Below are positions 40,840-51,588 of a DNA stretch of 64,000 nt, piece after piece. The notes below the pieces were generated by a model that saw only the letters and a list, made by a program, of their open reading frames with translations, searched no databases and was not told where the DNA came from. Source of the stretch: Sphingobacteriia bacterium (lineage in GTDB: Bacteria > Bacteroidota > Bacteroidia > Chitinophagales > Chitinophagaceae); NCBI GenBank assembly GCA_015999745.1, contig JAECQP010000006.1, forward strand, positions 30,846 to 94,845. Reading direction: 5' to 3'. Each line of letters starts with the position of its first letter. Position 1 is the first letter of the stretch. A program made the position numbers and the translations under genes.

Positions 40840-43800
40840 TTAGAAAGTACAGCGAAGCGTAAAATTGTAGGTTCGCGAATTAGGATACCCGCCTAAATCA
40901 ACACCAAACAAAGCAGGATTATCTCCATAGCTGTTCATCTCCGGATCAAAACCAGAATAATTGGTAAACGTATAAAGGTTATTCACGCCAAGTGATAAGC
41001 GGATTGCAGAGATTCCTTTGATGATCTTTTCATTAATGGTGTATCCCAGCGTAATATTCTTAATACGTACAAAGCTGCCGTCTTCAATAAATCTTCTGCT
41101 GAACAATAATGTTCTCCAGAACTGGCGGATAGCTTTCGGACCAGTGGCCAGTGCGTTATCCTTTCCCTCAGCCCAGGCTCCAGCAAGCATACCCTCACTG
41201 ATATTTTTAGAAGTACCGATATTTCCATTGAATCTTGTATTCATATTGATAATATCGTTCCCCTGTACTCCGTTAATAAAAATACTCAGGTCAAACTTTC
41301 TATATTGAAAGTTATTGGTGAAGCCGAATGTATAATCCGGATTTACATTTCCGATCAGCGCTCTGTCGCTGATAGATATGGCGGTCGGATCTCCGTCCAG
41401 GTTGCGATATTTAATTTCACCAACCATTCTTCTGATAATGGCATCGGGCTGTGTAGTATACATTTGAGAATTCCGCACCTCTGCTTCATTATCGTAGTAT
41501 CCATCCTCAACGTAACCATACAAAGCCCCGATCGGCTGCCCTTCCAGCTGAATAAACGGAGCATCGCCTGTTGAAATATTGCTTGCATACTGTTCTTTGA
41601 TTCCATCTCCTAAACTCAGGATTTTATTCCTGTTAAAGGCAATATTGAAATTGGTCTTCCACTGAAAATCTTTGGAACGCAGGATGGTTCCATCCAGGGA
41701 GATTTCTACTCCCCTGTTCTGTACTGTTCCCGAATTGCGCAATTGCCTTTGAAACCCGGTAGAAGCAGGTGTAGTTACATATTGAAGCAGGTTCTCCGTT
41801 CTCTTCAAATAATAGTCTACATGCAGATTCCATCTGCCGTTCAATAAGCCAAGATCCATACCTGCGTTGTAGGCTGTGGTGGTTTCCCATTTCAGCGCAT
41901 CATTGCTTGGTCCTGAGGAAATATCATCGGCCAAACCCGTCTGCAAAGACCCGTTAAACGGATAATTGTATACAGACAACTTGGAAAGAGAAGCATATGA
42001 ACCTATACCCTGATTACCGGTCTGGCCATAACTCAGGCGAAAGGTCAGATTGCTGACAACAGGCAGTTTTTGAACAAAGGACTCTTTATGCGCCTTCCAT
42101 GCAATGGCTGCGGAAGGGAAGCCGGACCATTTATTGTTGGCGCCGAATTTGCTCGATCCGTCTCTGCGATAAGAAAGCGTTAGCAGGTATTTATCATTAT
42201 AACCATAATTCACCCTTCCTAAAAAGGAAATCAGTGTAGACTGAAAGCGGTTGGTGACAACCGGCAGTACCTGTTCTGCAGATTGAAGGTTCTCATTCTG
42301 TAACAGGTCGTTCGGAAATGTCTTTCCTTCAACTCTTGTTGATTGCCCGTTGGTGCGTTCAAAAGTGGATGCACCAATTGCATTAATGCTGTGCAAATTA
42401 ATTTTTTTACTGTAGGTCAGCATACTTTCGGAAACAATACTTGTCCGGAGGTTATCTGATTTCAATCCCCAGCCTTTTACGCTGAATCCTTCATACACGG
42501 TGCGGGGATAATACTGATCGCGGGTATTGGAACTATAATTAAATCCAAGATTCTGCCTGAATTTAAGGCCATTCAAAATGGTTGCTTCCAGGTAGTTGGA
42601 AGAAAAAATATTCAGCCCGGTTACCTTATTTAGAACATCACTTGTATAGATTTTCGGATTGGTGATAAAGAAGCCTTCCCCCGCATCATCATATTCAGAT
42701 ACGGTATCTATTGTAGCCGGGTAGGTAAGTGCAGAACGAATGACACCGGCGCTGGCAGCATCGGATTTATCAGTACCGGTTTTCACACCATTGGTTACGG
42801 AATTGGATAAGGCCGTATTGGTACCGATCCTGATTCTCCTGCCGATATTCCTCGTCAGGCCAAAACTCAGGCCCAGTTTCTGGTACCCGGAGTTGTTAAT
42901 GATGCCGTCCTGTCCTATATAATTCATGGAAAGACTATGGCTTCCGGCTTCAGACCCACCGGATACATTCACGGAGTATTGCTGTGAAAGCCCTTTACGG
43001 AAAATGGCGTCCTGCCAGTTATGATTGTTACCGATGTATTTAGAAAGATCCGGATACGGGAGTGTGTAGCTCGTGGCATCATATTTATTCGAATTCAGGT
43101 AAGAAAGGTTTTGATAAGCGGCATAATCGTAGGGAGTAAGCATCTTCAATTTCCTGGAAACCTCAGAAAGGCCAAGGTTAACGGATAATTCCACTTTATC
43201 TTTCCCAACACGTCCCTTCCTGGTAGTAATTAACACTACGCCGTTGGCGCCCCTGGAGCCATAGATGGCTGTAGCGGATGCATCTTTCAAAATATCTATT
43301 GACTCAATATCGTTTGGGTTGATAAACGAAAGGGCGTTTAGGGTCTGTTTTTCATCGTCGCCGATGGCAGCCGGATTTGACTCCGAGTTGCTGTTGTTAA
43401 AAGGGACTCCGTCAATTACATATAAGGGTTCTGTTCCCCCAAGGAATGAATTGGAGCCTCTGATGCGGATGCTTAAGCCTACACCCGGGGCACCATCGTT
43501 TTGCGTTACATTCACCCCTGCGAGTTTCCCCTGCATGGCCTGCATTACGTTGACCGGATTCTCTTTGATCAGGTCCTCCCTGGTGATTCGCTGAACTGCT
43601 CCTGTAAGATCTGTTTTTCTCACAGTACCATATCCGATAACCACTACATCACCCAGGTCGGTTACCTGGGGCTTTAATACTACCTGAAAATCAGTTTTTG
43701 CTCCAACAGCGATATCCACACTTTCCATACCCATGTACGAAACGGTGATGGATTTAGATCCCGCAGGAAGGTTTAATGAAAATTTTCCGGCCTGGTCTGT

Positions 43801-43959
43801 AAGCGCGGAACCTGGAGCATTCTTAACAGCAACCGTAGCTCCTGCTAAAACATTCTTTTTTTCGTCGGTTACAATTCCGGTGATTTTTCTTGCCTGCGCA
43901 AGGCTTTTAATGCCTGCCAGGCAAAAGATCAGCAGGCAACAAAAATAAATTTGTCTCAT
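40840..43959 (-). CDS. SusC/RagA-like TonB-linked outer membrane protein
   Basis: [75 protein letters not shown]-type motif. Confidence 0.97.
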   Translation of the reverse strand: [1039 protein letters not shown]

Positions 43960-44159
43960 AATAGCAGCAATGTTTGATCAAAAATATGTTCTTTATCTCC
44001 CTTTAGAATAATACTATTTTATCTATTTATTGTACTATAAACTCAAACAAATATTTTTTTTAAGATAACAATAGCATAGAACTTAATAAATACGGATATT
44101 TAGAAACTTTTAGGAATCGTTACCGGCACAATAATATTGATATGATTTTAACTTAAATC

Positions 44160-45038
44160 ATGAACAGAAACTTACTGAAAGAGATCACGCCATTAACGGC
44201 AAGCGACTGTTTTACCATATTTGAACGGACCAAAAAAGAGTTCGACTTTCCGCTGCACTACCATGAAGAGATGGAGCTGAATTTTATCATAAATGCAAAA
44301 GGGGCAAAAAGATTTGTAGGAGATCATATGGCCGAAATAGAAGAAACGGAGCTCGTACTGGTAGGATCCAATCTTCCCCATGCCTGGAAAACCCACCATT
44401 GCAAAAGCAAAGAAATCCATGAAATCACCATTCAGTTTCACAAAGAGCTATTTGATGAAAAAATGTTGGGCAGAAACCAATTGCGCTTCATCAGGGAAAT
44501 GTTTGAGAATTCAAAAAGGGGCATTTTGTTTTCAAAAGCAACTACACAGCAGTTGGGACAACGGCTAAAGCAGTTGAGATCCAAACAGGGTTTTGATTCT
44601 GTACTGGAACTTTTATCTATCCTGCACGATCTCTCCATATCAAGAAACATGCGCATTCTCTCCGATGCAACATTCAGCAACCTGCAACTCAATTACAATA
44701 GCCGGAGAATAGAAAAAGTAATGGAATACATGAATAAAAATTTCGACAAAGCAATCCGTTTGTCAGATGCGGCTAAAATAGCCAACATGACAGAGGTTTC
44801 ATTCAGCCGGTTCTTTAAATTCCATACAGGGTTGAGTTTTATGGATAGTTTACTGGATATAAGACTTGGCCATGCCTCGAGGTTACTAATCGACACCAAT
44901 CAGCCCGTTTCCGAAGTAGCTTATAACTGTGGGTTTAACAATATTTCTAACTTCAACAGGATCTTTAAAAAGAAAAAAGAGTGCACACCTAAAAAATTCC
45001 GGGAAGATTATACTTCCGAAAACCGGGTATTCATCTGA
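44160..45038 (+). CDS. AraC-family transcriptional regulator
   Basis: Cupin-like N-terminus; LSDAAKIANMTEVSFSRFFKFHTGLSFMDSLLDIRLGHASRLLIDTNQPVSEVAYNCGFNNISNFNRIFKKKKECTPKKFRE. Confidence 0.95.
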   Translation: MNRNLLKEITPLTASDCFTIFERTKKEFDFPLHYHEEMELNFIINAKGAKRFVGDHMAEIEETELVLVGSNLPHAWKTHHCKSKEIHEITIQFHKELFDEKMLGRNQLRFIREMFENSKRGILFSKATTQQLGQRLKQLRSKQGFDSVLELLSILHDLSISRNMRILSDATFSNLQLNYNSRRIEKVMEYMNKNFDKAIRLSDAAKIANMTEVSFSRFFKFHTGLSFMDSLLDIRLGHASRLLIDTNQPVSEVAYNCGFNNISNFNRIFKKKKECTPKKFREDYTSENRVFI

Positions 45039-45068
45039 TTTATTTTACCGCTTAACTTCTACTACGCA

Positions 45069-45731
45069 ATGAAATTATTTTTCAAACTATCGATTGTTCT
45101 GATCATTACGATCAGCATCCCTTCATTTGCTTTTGCACAGCCATTCATTAAAGAGATCAATTACTTTAAAAAGCTCGACTCGCTGAACGTTCCGCCGGAA
45201 AATCCGATTTTATTCATTGGCAGTTCTTCATTTACCAACTGGAAAGATGTGAGGAGTTATTTTCCGGCGTACAACATCCTGAACCGTGCTTTCGGAGGAT
45301 CTTCACTGGAACACCAGGTACTGTACGCCGATGATATTATTTTCAGGTATCGGCCCAGGCAAATTGTTATTTATTGCGGAGAGAACAACCTAAGCGCCGG
45401 ACCGGATGTTACCGGCGAATCCATTGCAAAGAAATATATCGAACTCCATCAGTTGATCCGAAGCAGGTTACCGAAAGTTCCCATCGTATATATATCCATG
45501 AAACCCAGTCCCAGCAGGGAAAAATACCTTCCTGTGATGACAGAAGGAAACAGGCTTATCAGGAAATACATAAAGAAACAGCGTAAATCGGCCTATGTGG
45601 ATGTATTCTCCGCCATGTTTACAAAAGACGGCGCAATCATGCCGGATATTTTTCTCTCAGACAAGCTCCACATGAACAAGAAAGGCTACGAAATATGGCA
45701 ACCGATCATTCAGCCATACCTGTTAAAATAA
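45069..45731 (+). CDS. Secreted SGNH/GDSL-family hydrolase
   Basis: NPILFIGSSSFTNWKDV; NRAFGGSSLEHQ; YCGENNLSAG; DKLHMNKKGYEIW. Confidence 0.9.
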   Translation: MKLFFKLSIVLIITISIPSFAFAQPFIKEINYFKKLDSLNVPPENPILFIGSSSFTNWKDVRSYFPAYNILNRAFGGSSLEHQVLYADDIIFRYRPRQIVIYCGENNLSAGPDVTGESIAKKYIELHQLIRSRLPKVPIVYISMKPSPSREKYLPVMTEGNRLIRKYIKKQRKSAYVDVFSAMFTKDGAIMPDIFLSDKLHMNKKGYEIWQPIIQPYLLK

Positions 45732-45760
45732 ACGATACCCTGTTTTAAAACAACCCACAG

Positions 45761-46834
45761 ATGAGATTCCTGTTTGCTCTATTCATTGTTATCCTGTTCA
45801 GCAAAGAAAGCCTTGCCGGCATCAACCATACCGACAGTACCTTTTACCCCGCCGGTAATTCCGCCATCCAGATGATCGGCAGAGTGGATTTTTCCAGGCA
45901 GGATCAGCCCAGGTTCTGGGCCCCGGGCGTTTATATCAACATTCGCTTCAAGGGCACTTATTGCATATTGGATATCTCAGATGAGGTTCGATGGGGTACA
46001 AACCACAATTACATTGAAGTAAAGGTAGACAACAATGCCCCTTACAGAATCCGGCTCAACAACAGTACCAACAGGATCCTGCTTGCCGAAAACTTACAGG
46101 AAGGTGTCCACCACATCACCATCTGTAAAAACACGGAGGCTGATATAGGATATCTGCAATTGAATGGCGTTATCTGCAAACAACTTTTAAGTCCGCCCAA
46201 AAAACCGAAAAGAAAAATAGAGTTCATCGGCAACTCCATCACTTGCGGGTCAGGCAACGATGAATCCGTTATTGCCTGCAACACCAGGGAATGGTACGAT
46301 CAGCACAATGCCTATATGGCTTATGGGCCACTTACTGCCAGAACACTGAATGCGCAATGGCAACTTTCTTCTGTATCGGGGATTGGTCTGATGCACAGTT
46401 GCTGCAATAAAGAGAAGGTCATGCCGCAGGTTTTTGACAAAGTCAATATGAGCGGCGACACCATTCCATGGAACTTCCGTAATTACCAGGCAGACCTTGT
46501 AACCGTATGCCTTGGGCAGAACGACGGAATCCAGGATTCAGCCATTTTTTGTAAAACCTATATCGGGTTTCTGGAAAAACTCAGGTCATACTATCCCAGG
46601 GCAAGGTTTGTTTTATTGTCGAGCCCCATGGCAGATAAAAACCTCGACAGCGTACTGAGAAAATACATCAGCGCCGTCAGGATTGCGCTTCAGCGCCGGA
46701 ATGAACGGAAAGTAAGCAGCTACTTTTTCAGCAAGCGCTATCACAAAGGATGCGACGCTCATCCCAACCTGGATGAACACAGGGAGATGGCCGGAGAGCT
46801 AAGTGCATTTATCAGGAAAACGATGAACTGGTAA
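45761..46834 (+). CDS. CE2-like acetyl esterase (jelly-roll plus SGNH hydrolase)
   Basis: RKIEFIGNSITCGSGNDES; LVTVCLGQNDGIQDS; KGCDAHPNLDEHREMAGELSAFI. Confidence 0.82.
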   Translation: MRFLFALFIVILFSKESLAGINHTDSTFYPAGNSAIQMIGRVDFSRQDQPRFWAPGVYINIRFKGTYCILDISDEVRWGTNHNYIEVKVDNNAPYRIRLNNSTNRILLAENLQEGVHHITICKNTEADIGYLQLNGVICKQLLSPPKKPKRKIEFIGNSITCGSGNDESVIACNTREWYDQHNAYMAYGPLTARTLNAQWQLSSVSGIGLMHSCCNKEKVMPQVFDKVNMSGDTIPWNFRNYQADLVTVCLGQNDGIQDSAIFCKTYIGFLEKLRSYYPRARFVLLSSPMADKNLDSVLRKYISAVRIALQRRNERKVSSYFFSKRYHKGCDAHPNLDEHREMAGELSAFIRKTMNW

Positions 46835-46835
46835 T

Positions 46836-48152
46836 TTAAGCCCTGCTCATTAAATACGCTTTCAACTGCTCAAAATCTGCCCCTAGCCTGATGCTGTGTT
46901 TTTGCTTTCCTAAAAGTGATTGTGCAGCAGCAGGCATTTCCAGTTTCTTTCCGATAGCCGCCTCTACTGTTTCGGGAAACTTCACCGGATGCGCTGTTTC
47001 AAGGATCATTCCCTTCTGTTCCGGATGGCCCTGCAGGTATTGCTCCAAAGCATGATAAGCAACTGCTCCGTGCGGATCCAGGATATAATGAAAGGACTCG
47101 TACACCTGTTGAATCGTGGCCCTGGTTACTTCATCCGTAACCGTATATCCGCTGATCATCCGGGTGATTGCTTCGTGATCCTTTTGAAATAATTCCAGCA
47201 CCCGTATAAAATTGCTCGGACTGCCTACATCCATGGCATTGGAAATGGTTGCCACAGCTTCCTTAGGCTGATAATGGCCCGTACGTAAATAATCCGGAAC
47301 GGCGTCGTTCACGTTGCATGCGGCAATAAAATGAGCTACCGGTAATCCGCTGGTATACGCCAGTAAGCCCGCACAGATATTTCCGAAATTGCCACTGGGT
47401 ACAGCAATAACGGGCGGATGTTCCTTATCCTTCCATTCCCGGTATGCAAAGAAATAATACAACTGCTGCGGGAGCCATCGTGCCACATTGATGGAATTAG
47501 CAGAGGTAAGTTTGAGCTGCAGATTCAAATCCAGATCCATGAATGCAGATTTCACCATGGCCTGGCAATCGTCGAATGTTCCGTCCACTTCAAGTGCGGT
47601 GATATTCTGTCCGCAGGTTGTTAGTTGTAATTCCTGTACAGGACTCACTTTACCAGATGGATAAAGAATCACCACATCAACGCCTTCCACCCCTAAAAAT
47701 CCGTTGGCTACGGCACCCCCTGTATCTCCGGAAGTTGCAACCAGCACCGTTACTTTAGCAGACTGCCTCCGGGAGAAGTATCCCAGGCACCTGCTCATGA
47801 ACCTGGCGCCAACATCCTTGAACGCAAGTGTTGGACCATGAAACAATTCCAGTGAAGCAATAAATTCATTAACAGGCACCAATGGGAAATCGAAGTTCAC
47901 GGTTTCGGAAACAATCTGGTACAATGCCTCTTCCGTAATGGTATCACCCACATAAGGCAGCATGATCCTGAAAGCCAGCTCTTCTTTTGAATACTGTTCA
48001 ATATGAGCAATCAATGAAGGGTCCGCTTTGGGAATATATTCAGGAAAATAGAGTCCCTTGTCGGGTGCCTGTCCGAGTATGGTTGCCTCCCTGAAACTTA
48101 CGTTGGGAGCCTGTTGATTTAAACTATAATACTGCATAATACTGTTCAGCAA
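46836..48152 (-). CDS. thrC: Threonine synthase
   Basis: YYSLNQQAPNVSFREATILGQAPDKGLYFPE; LFHGPTLAFKDVGARFMSR; VLVATSGDTGGAVANGFLG. Confidence 0.95.
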   Translation of the reverse strand: MLNSIMQYYSLNQQAPNVSFREATILGQAPDKGLYFPEYIPKADPSLIAHIEQYSKEELAFRIMLPYVGDTITEEALYQIVSETVNFDFPLVPVNEFIASLELFHGPTLAFKDVGARFMSRCLGYFSRRQSAKVTVLVATSGDTGGAVANGFLGVEGVDVVILYPSGKVSPVQELQLTTCGQNITALEVDGTFDDCQAMVKSAFMDLDLNLQLKLTSANSINVARWLPQQLYYFFAYREWKDKEHPPVIAVPSGNFGNICAGLLAYTSGLPVAHFIAACNVNDAVPDYLRTGHYQPKEAVATISNAMDVGSPSNFIRVLELFQKDHEAITRMISGYTVTDEVTRATIQQVYESFHYILDPHGAVAYHALEQYLQGHPEQKGMILETAHPVKFPETVEAAIGKKLEMPAAAQSLLGKQKHSIRLGADFEQLKAYLMSRA

Positions 48153-48171
48153 CCTGCATTAGCGTTGCTGT

Positions 48172-49104
48172 TTATTGTTCTATAATGGTAATTCCCTTTG
48201 AATTGATGTTGGTTACATATGTATGGTGGTCCAGTTTTATGGATTCGTATACTGCATGCATTCCCTGTTCTACTTTTTTAGCAGTTTCTTCATCCCTGCT
48301 CAGCATAAAAACGGAAGGGCCGGATCCTGAAATACCTCCGCCCAATGCACCGGCTTCCCGGCTTCTCTTTTTCACCTGGTCGAACCCCGGTATCAGAATA
48401 CTCCTGACAGGCTCAATCAGTACATCTTCAAGTGAACGTCCGATCAGTTCATAGTCCTCTTGCTGCAGGCCGGCAACCAGCCCGGCAATATTGCCCCATT
48501 GTTTGATGGCATCTTTCAGCAGGATCTGTTGTTTCAAAATACTTCTGGCATCGGCTGTGCGAACCTCTATCTGCGGATGTACGATCGTTACAAATAAAGG
48601 CGGTGCATTCAGTTGTATGATATCCAATGGAAAGATGGAACGGATCAGTGTTACTCCTCCGTAGATACAGGGGGCGATATTATCGGCATGCTTTACCCCG
48701 GAAGCTACTTTTTCGCCATTCATGGCAAAGCGCACCAGGTCCTGTTTGCTGAACCGGTGGTCGAGTAAAATATTAGCCGCCATCACAGCTCCCGCAGCGC
48801 TGGCGGCGCTGGAGCCCACGCCACTACCCGGCTTAATCTGCTTATTAATCGTTATCTCCAGCCCCTGTACGTCCGGAGCTTCTTCCAGCAATGCAAGCAA
48901 TGCAGCGCCGGCTACATTTTTCTCCGGCTCTGTAGGCAGGTTGTACTCATCCTCATTAAGAATGGTAATTCCCGGGCGATCGGAAAAACGAATCTTCATG
49001 ATGTCATAAGGATCGTTCACCGCAAAACCCAATACATCAAACCCGCAGACCATATTGGCTACAGTTGCAGGAGCATGTATAGTGATTGATCTGTGCTGGC
49101 TCAT
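48172..49104 (-). CDS. thrB: Homoserine kinase
   Basis: PATVANMVCGFDVLGFAV; IKPGSGVGSSAASAAGAVMAAN; GGGISGSGPSVFML. Confidence 0.95.
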   Translation of the reverse strand: MSQHRSITIHAPATVANMVCGFDVLGFAVNDPYDIMKIRFSDRPGITILNEDEYNLPTEPEKNVAGAALLALLEEAPDVQGLEITINKQIKPGSGVGSSAASAAGAVMAANILLDHRFSKQDLVRFAMNGEKVASGVKHADNIAPCIYGGVTLIRSIFPLDIIQLNAPPLFVTIVHPQIEVRTADARSILKQQILLKDAIKQWGNIAGLVAGLQQEDYELIGRSLEDVLIEPVRSILIPGFDQVKKRSREAGALGGGISGSGPSVFMLSRDEETAKKVEQGMHAVYESIKLDHHTYVTNINSKGITIIEQ

Positions 49105-49128
49105 TGATTAATTGTGTATAATGATTTA

Positions 49129-51573
49129 TTAAACGCCTGCCACCCGGATAATATCTGCAAATACACCGGAAGCGGTAACATCCGCCCCGGCCCCGGCTCC
49201 TTTAATTACCAGCGGCTGCTCCGGATAACGGTCGGTATAAAACAATACCAGGTTATCCTTTCCGTACAGGTGGTAAAAATCGGAATCGGCAGGGATATGC
49301 TGTAATCCCACTTTTGCTTTCCCCTCATCGTAGACGGCCACAAATTTCAGCTTACACTGTTTTTCTTTTGCAGCATTGTAAAGCTGTTTAAAATGAGGCT
49401 CCTGTTTTTCCATCTCGGCGTAAAAATCCGCTACTGAGCCCTCAAAGCAGGAAGCCGGCAGGAAATATTCATTGGTAATATCTTCCATTTCGATTTTCTC
49501 GCCTGCTTCGCGGGCAAGAATCATGATCTTCCGCATCACATCTGTACCTCCCAGGTCCAGGCGCGGATCGGGCTCTGTATATCCTTCATCCTGCGCCCTT
49601 CTTACAATCTGCGCAAAAGGTACGGTGCCATCATAGTAGTTAAACACATAGTTCAGTGTTCCGGAAAGCACAGCCTGTATCTTATTTACCTTATCGCCGC
49701 TGCGAAGCAGGTCGTTCAATGTTCCGATTACAGGCAACCCTGCGCCTACATTGGTTTCAAAGAGGAAAGAGGCATTGTATTCCCTTGCCAGCGATTTCAG
49801 GTGCTTATAGTTGGCATAGGAAGAAGAACAGGCAATTTTGTTGCAGGCAACCACCGAAATGCTTTTCTGCAGCAACTCATTGTATACACCCGCTACTTCT
49901 GCATTTGCCGTAACATCTACAAATACACTGTTCCGCAGATTTCTTTCCGCAATGACTTGTACAAAGGAATGAATATTAGCATCTTCGCCCTGCAGCAACT
50001 GCTCTTTCCAGTTGAGCAGATCTATACCTGCATCATTCAGCAACATTTTTTTACTGTTGGCAATACCCACCACCTGGATCTGCAAACGCAGATGTTCTTT
50101 CAGGTAATTCACCTGCTGGGCAATCTGACCGATCAGTTTTCCACCCACATTACCAGCGCCCGCAATAAATACATTCAGTTGCTTATAAGTGGTCTCAAAG
50201 AAGATCTCATGCAATACGTTGATGGCTTTCTTTACATCATTCGCGGAGAGTACGGCGGAAATATTTTTCTCTGAAGAACCCTGCGCAATGGCCCTGACAT
50301 TGATACCGTTCTTACCCAACACACCAAACATCTTGCCACTGATGCCGGGGTGGCTTTTCATTTGTTCCCCTACCAGCGCAACGATGCTCAGCTCGTTTTC
50401 CACTTTCACCGGTTCTACTTTACCGGTTTCAATTTCGTAGGCAAAAGCCTGGTCGATCGATTGCTGAGCCACAGCACAATCTGATTCACTGATCCCCACA
50501 CAAATAGAATGTTCGGAAGAACTCTGGGTGATCAGGATTACATTAATATTTCTTGCTGCAAGTGTTTCAAAAAGCCGCTTGGAAAAGCCCGGGATCCCTA
50601 TCATACCGCTTCCTTCCAGGCTTAACAGGCTGATGGAATTGATGCTGGAGATACCCCGGATGATTTCATTATCAGAAATCACTTTCTGTTCTATGATGGT
50701 TCCTGCAGCGGCAGGATCAAAAGTGTTTTTAATCCATACCGGGATATTCTTCTTCATCACCGGCTGAATGGTAGGGGGGTAAATAATCTTAGCCCCAAAA
50801 TGAGAGAGCTCCATTGCTTCCTGGTAGGAGATGCGCTCAATATGCTTGGGATGCTGCACCAGTCTTGGATCGGCGGTCATCATACCGCTTACATCAGTCC
50901 ATATTTCAAGGGTTTCCGTTCCAAGCGCTGCCGCATAGATAGCTCCTGTGTAATCCGAACCTCCGCGCCCCAGTGTAGTGGTATGCTTTTGTTCGTTAGC
51001 AGCAATAAAGCCCGGAGCAACATATAGCTGGCAAACGTTTTTCCGAAAATAATCACGGATAGCAGCTTCTGTTTTAGTAAAATTCACCGCCGCATTCCCG
51101 TATTGATCGTTGGTAGTAATCAACCGGCGGGAATCCACCCACTGTTGCTTCACCTGCATGGATTGCAACCTGGCAGAAATAATATAGGAAGACAATAATT
51201 CTCCGTAACTCACCAGGCGGTCTTTGATACGGGGCGAAAGTTCACCCAGCAAAAAGATGCCATCGCAAAGGCTTTCCAGTTCATTCAGCTGCTGTTTTAC
51301 CCAGCTGAGCGTTGCGCTCTGTTCCTGGATCGGCAGCAAACTGCGCACTGCATCGAGGTGTTTTGTTTCCAGCACTCTAATCTGTTGCTTATAATCTTCA
51401 TTGCCATTGGCCGCAAGCGCACCGGTCAGGATCAACTGATCCGTTACACCACCCAGTGCAGAAACCACTAAAACAACCGGGCTCTTCTCTATCGCCCTCA
51501 GTACAATTGCTACAACCCTATTGATGTTCTCCGCATTTGCTACGGAACTTCCTCCAAATTTTAAAACCTGCAT
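49129..51573 (-). CDS. thrA: Bifunctional aspartate kinase/homoserine dehydrogenase
   Basis: MQVLKFGGSSVANAENI; TTLGRGGSDYTGAIYAAALG; IAGAGNVGGKLIGQI; EPDPRLDLGGTDVMRKIMILAREAG. Confidence 0.97.
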   Translation of the reverse strand: MQVLKFGGSSVANAENINRVVAIVLRAIEKSPVVLVVSALGGVTDQLILTGALAANGNEDYKQQIRVLETKHLDAVRSLLPIQEQSATLSWVKQQLNELESLCDGIFLLGELSPRIKDRLVSYGELLSSYIISARLQSMQVKQQWVDSRRLITTNDQYGNAAVNFTKTEAAIRDYFRKNVCQLYVAPGFIAANEQKHTTTLGRGGSDYTGAIYAAALGTETLEIWTDVSGMMTADPRLVQHPKHIERISYQEAMELSHFGAKIIYPPTIQPVMKKNIPVWIKNTFDPAAAGTIIEQKVISDNEIIRGISSINSISLLSLEGSGMIGIPGFSKRLFETLAARNINVILITQSSSEHSICVGISESDCAVAQQSIDQAFAYEIETGKVEPVKVENELSIVALVGEQMKSHPGISGKMFGVLGKNGINVRAIAQGSSEKNISAVLSANDVKKAINVLHEIFFETTYKQLNVFIAGAGNVGGKLIGQIAQQVNYLKEHLRLQIQVVGIANSKKMLLNDAGIDLLNWKEQLLQGEDANIHSFVQVIAERNLRNSVFVDVTANAEVAGVYNELLQKSISVVACNKIACSSSYANYKHLKSLAREYNASFLFETNVGAGLPVIGTLNDLLRSGDKVNKIQAVLSGTLNYVFNYYDGTVPFAQIVRRAQDEGYTEPDPRLDLGGTDVMRKIMILAREAGEKIEMEDITNEYFLPASCFEGSVADFYAEMEKQEPHFKQLYNAAKEKQCKLKFVAVYDEGKAKVGLQHIPADSDFYHLYGKDNLVLFYTDRYPEQPLVIKGAGAGADVTASGVFADIIRVAGV

Positions 51574-51588
51574 ATATCATTCTTAAGT

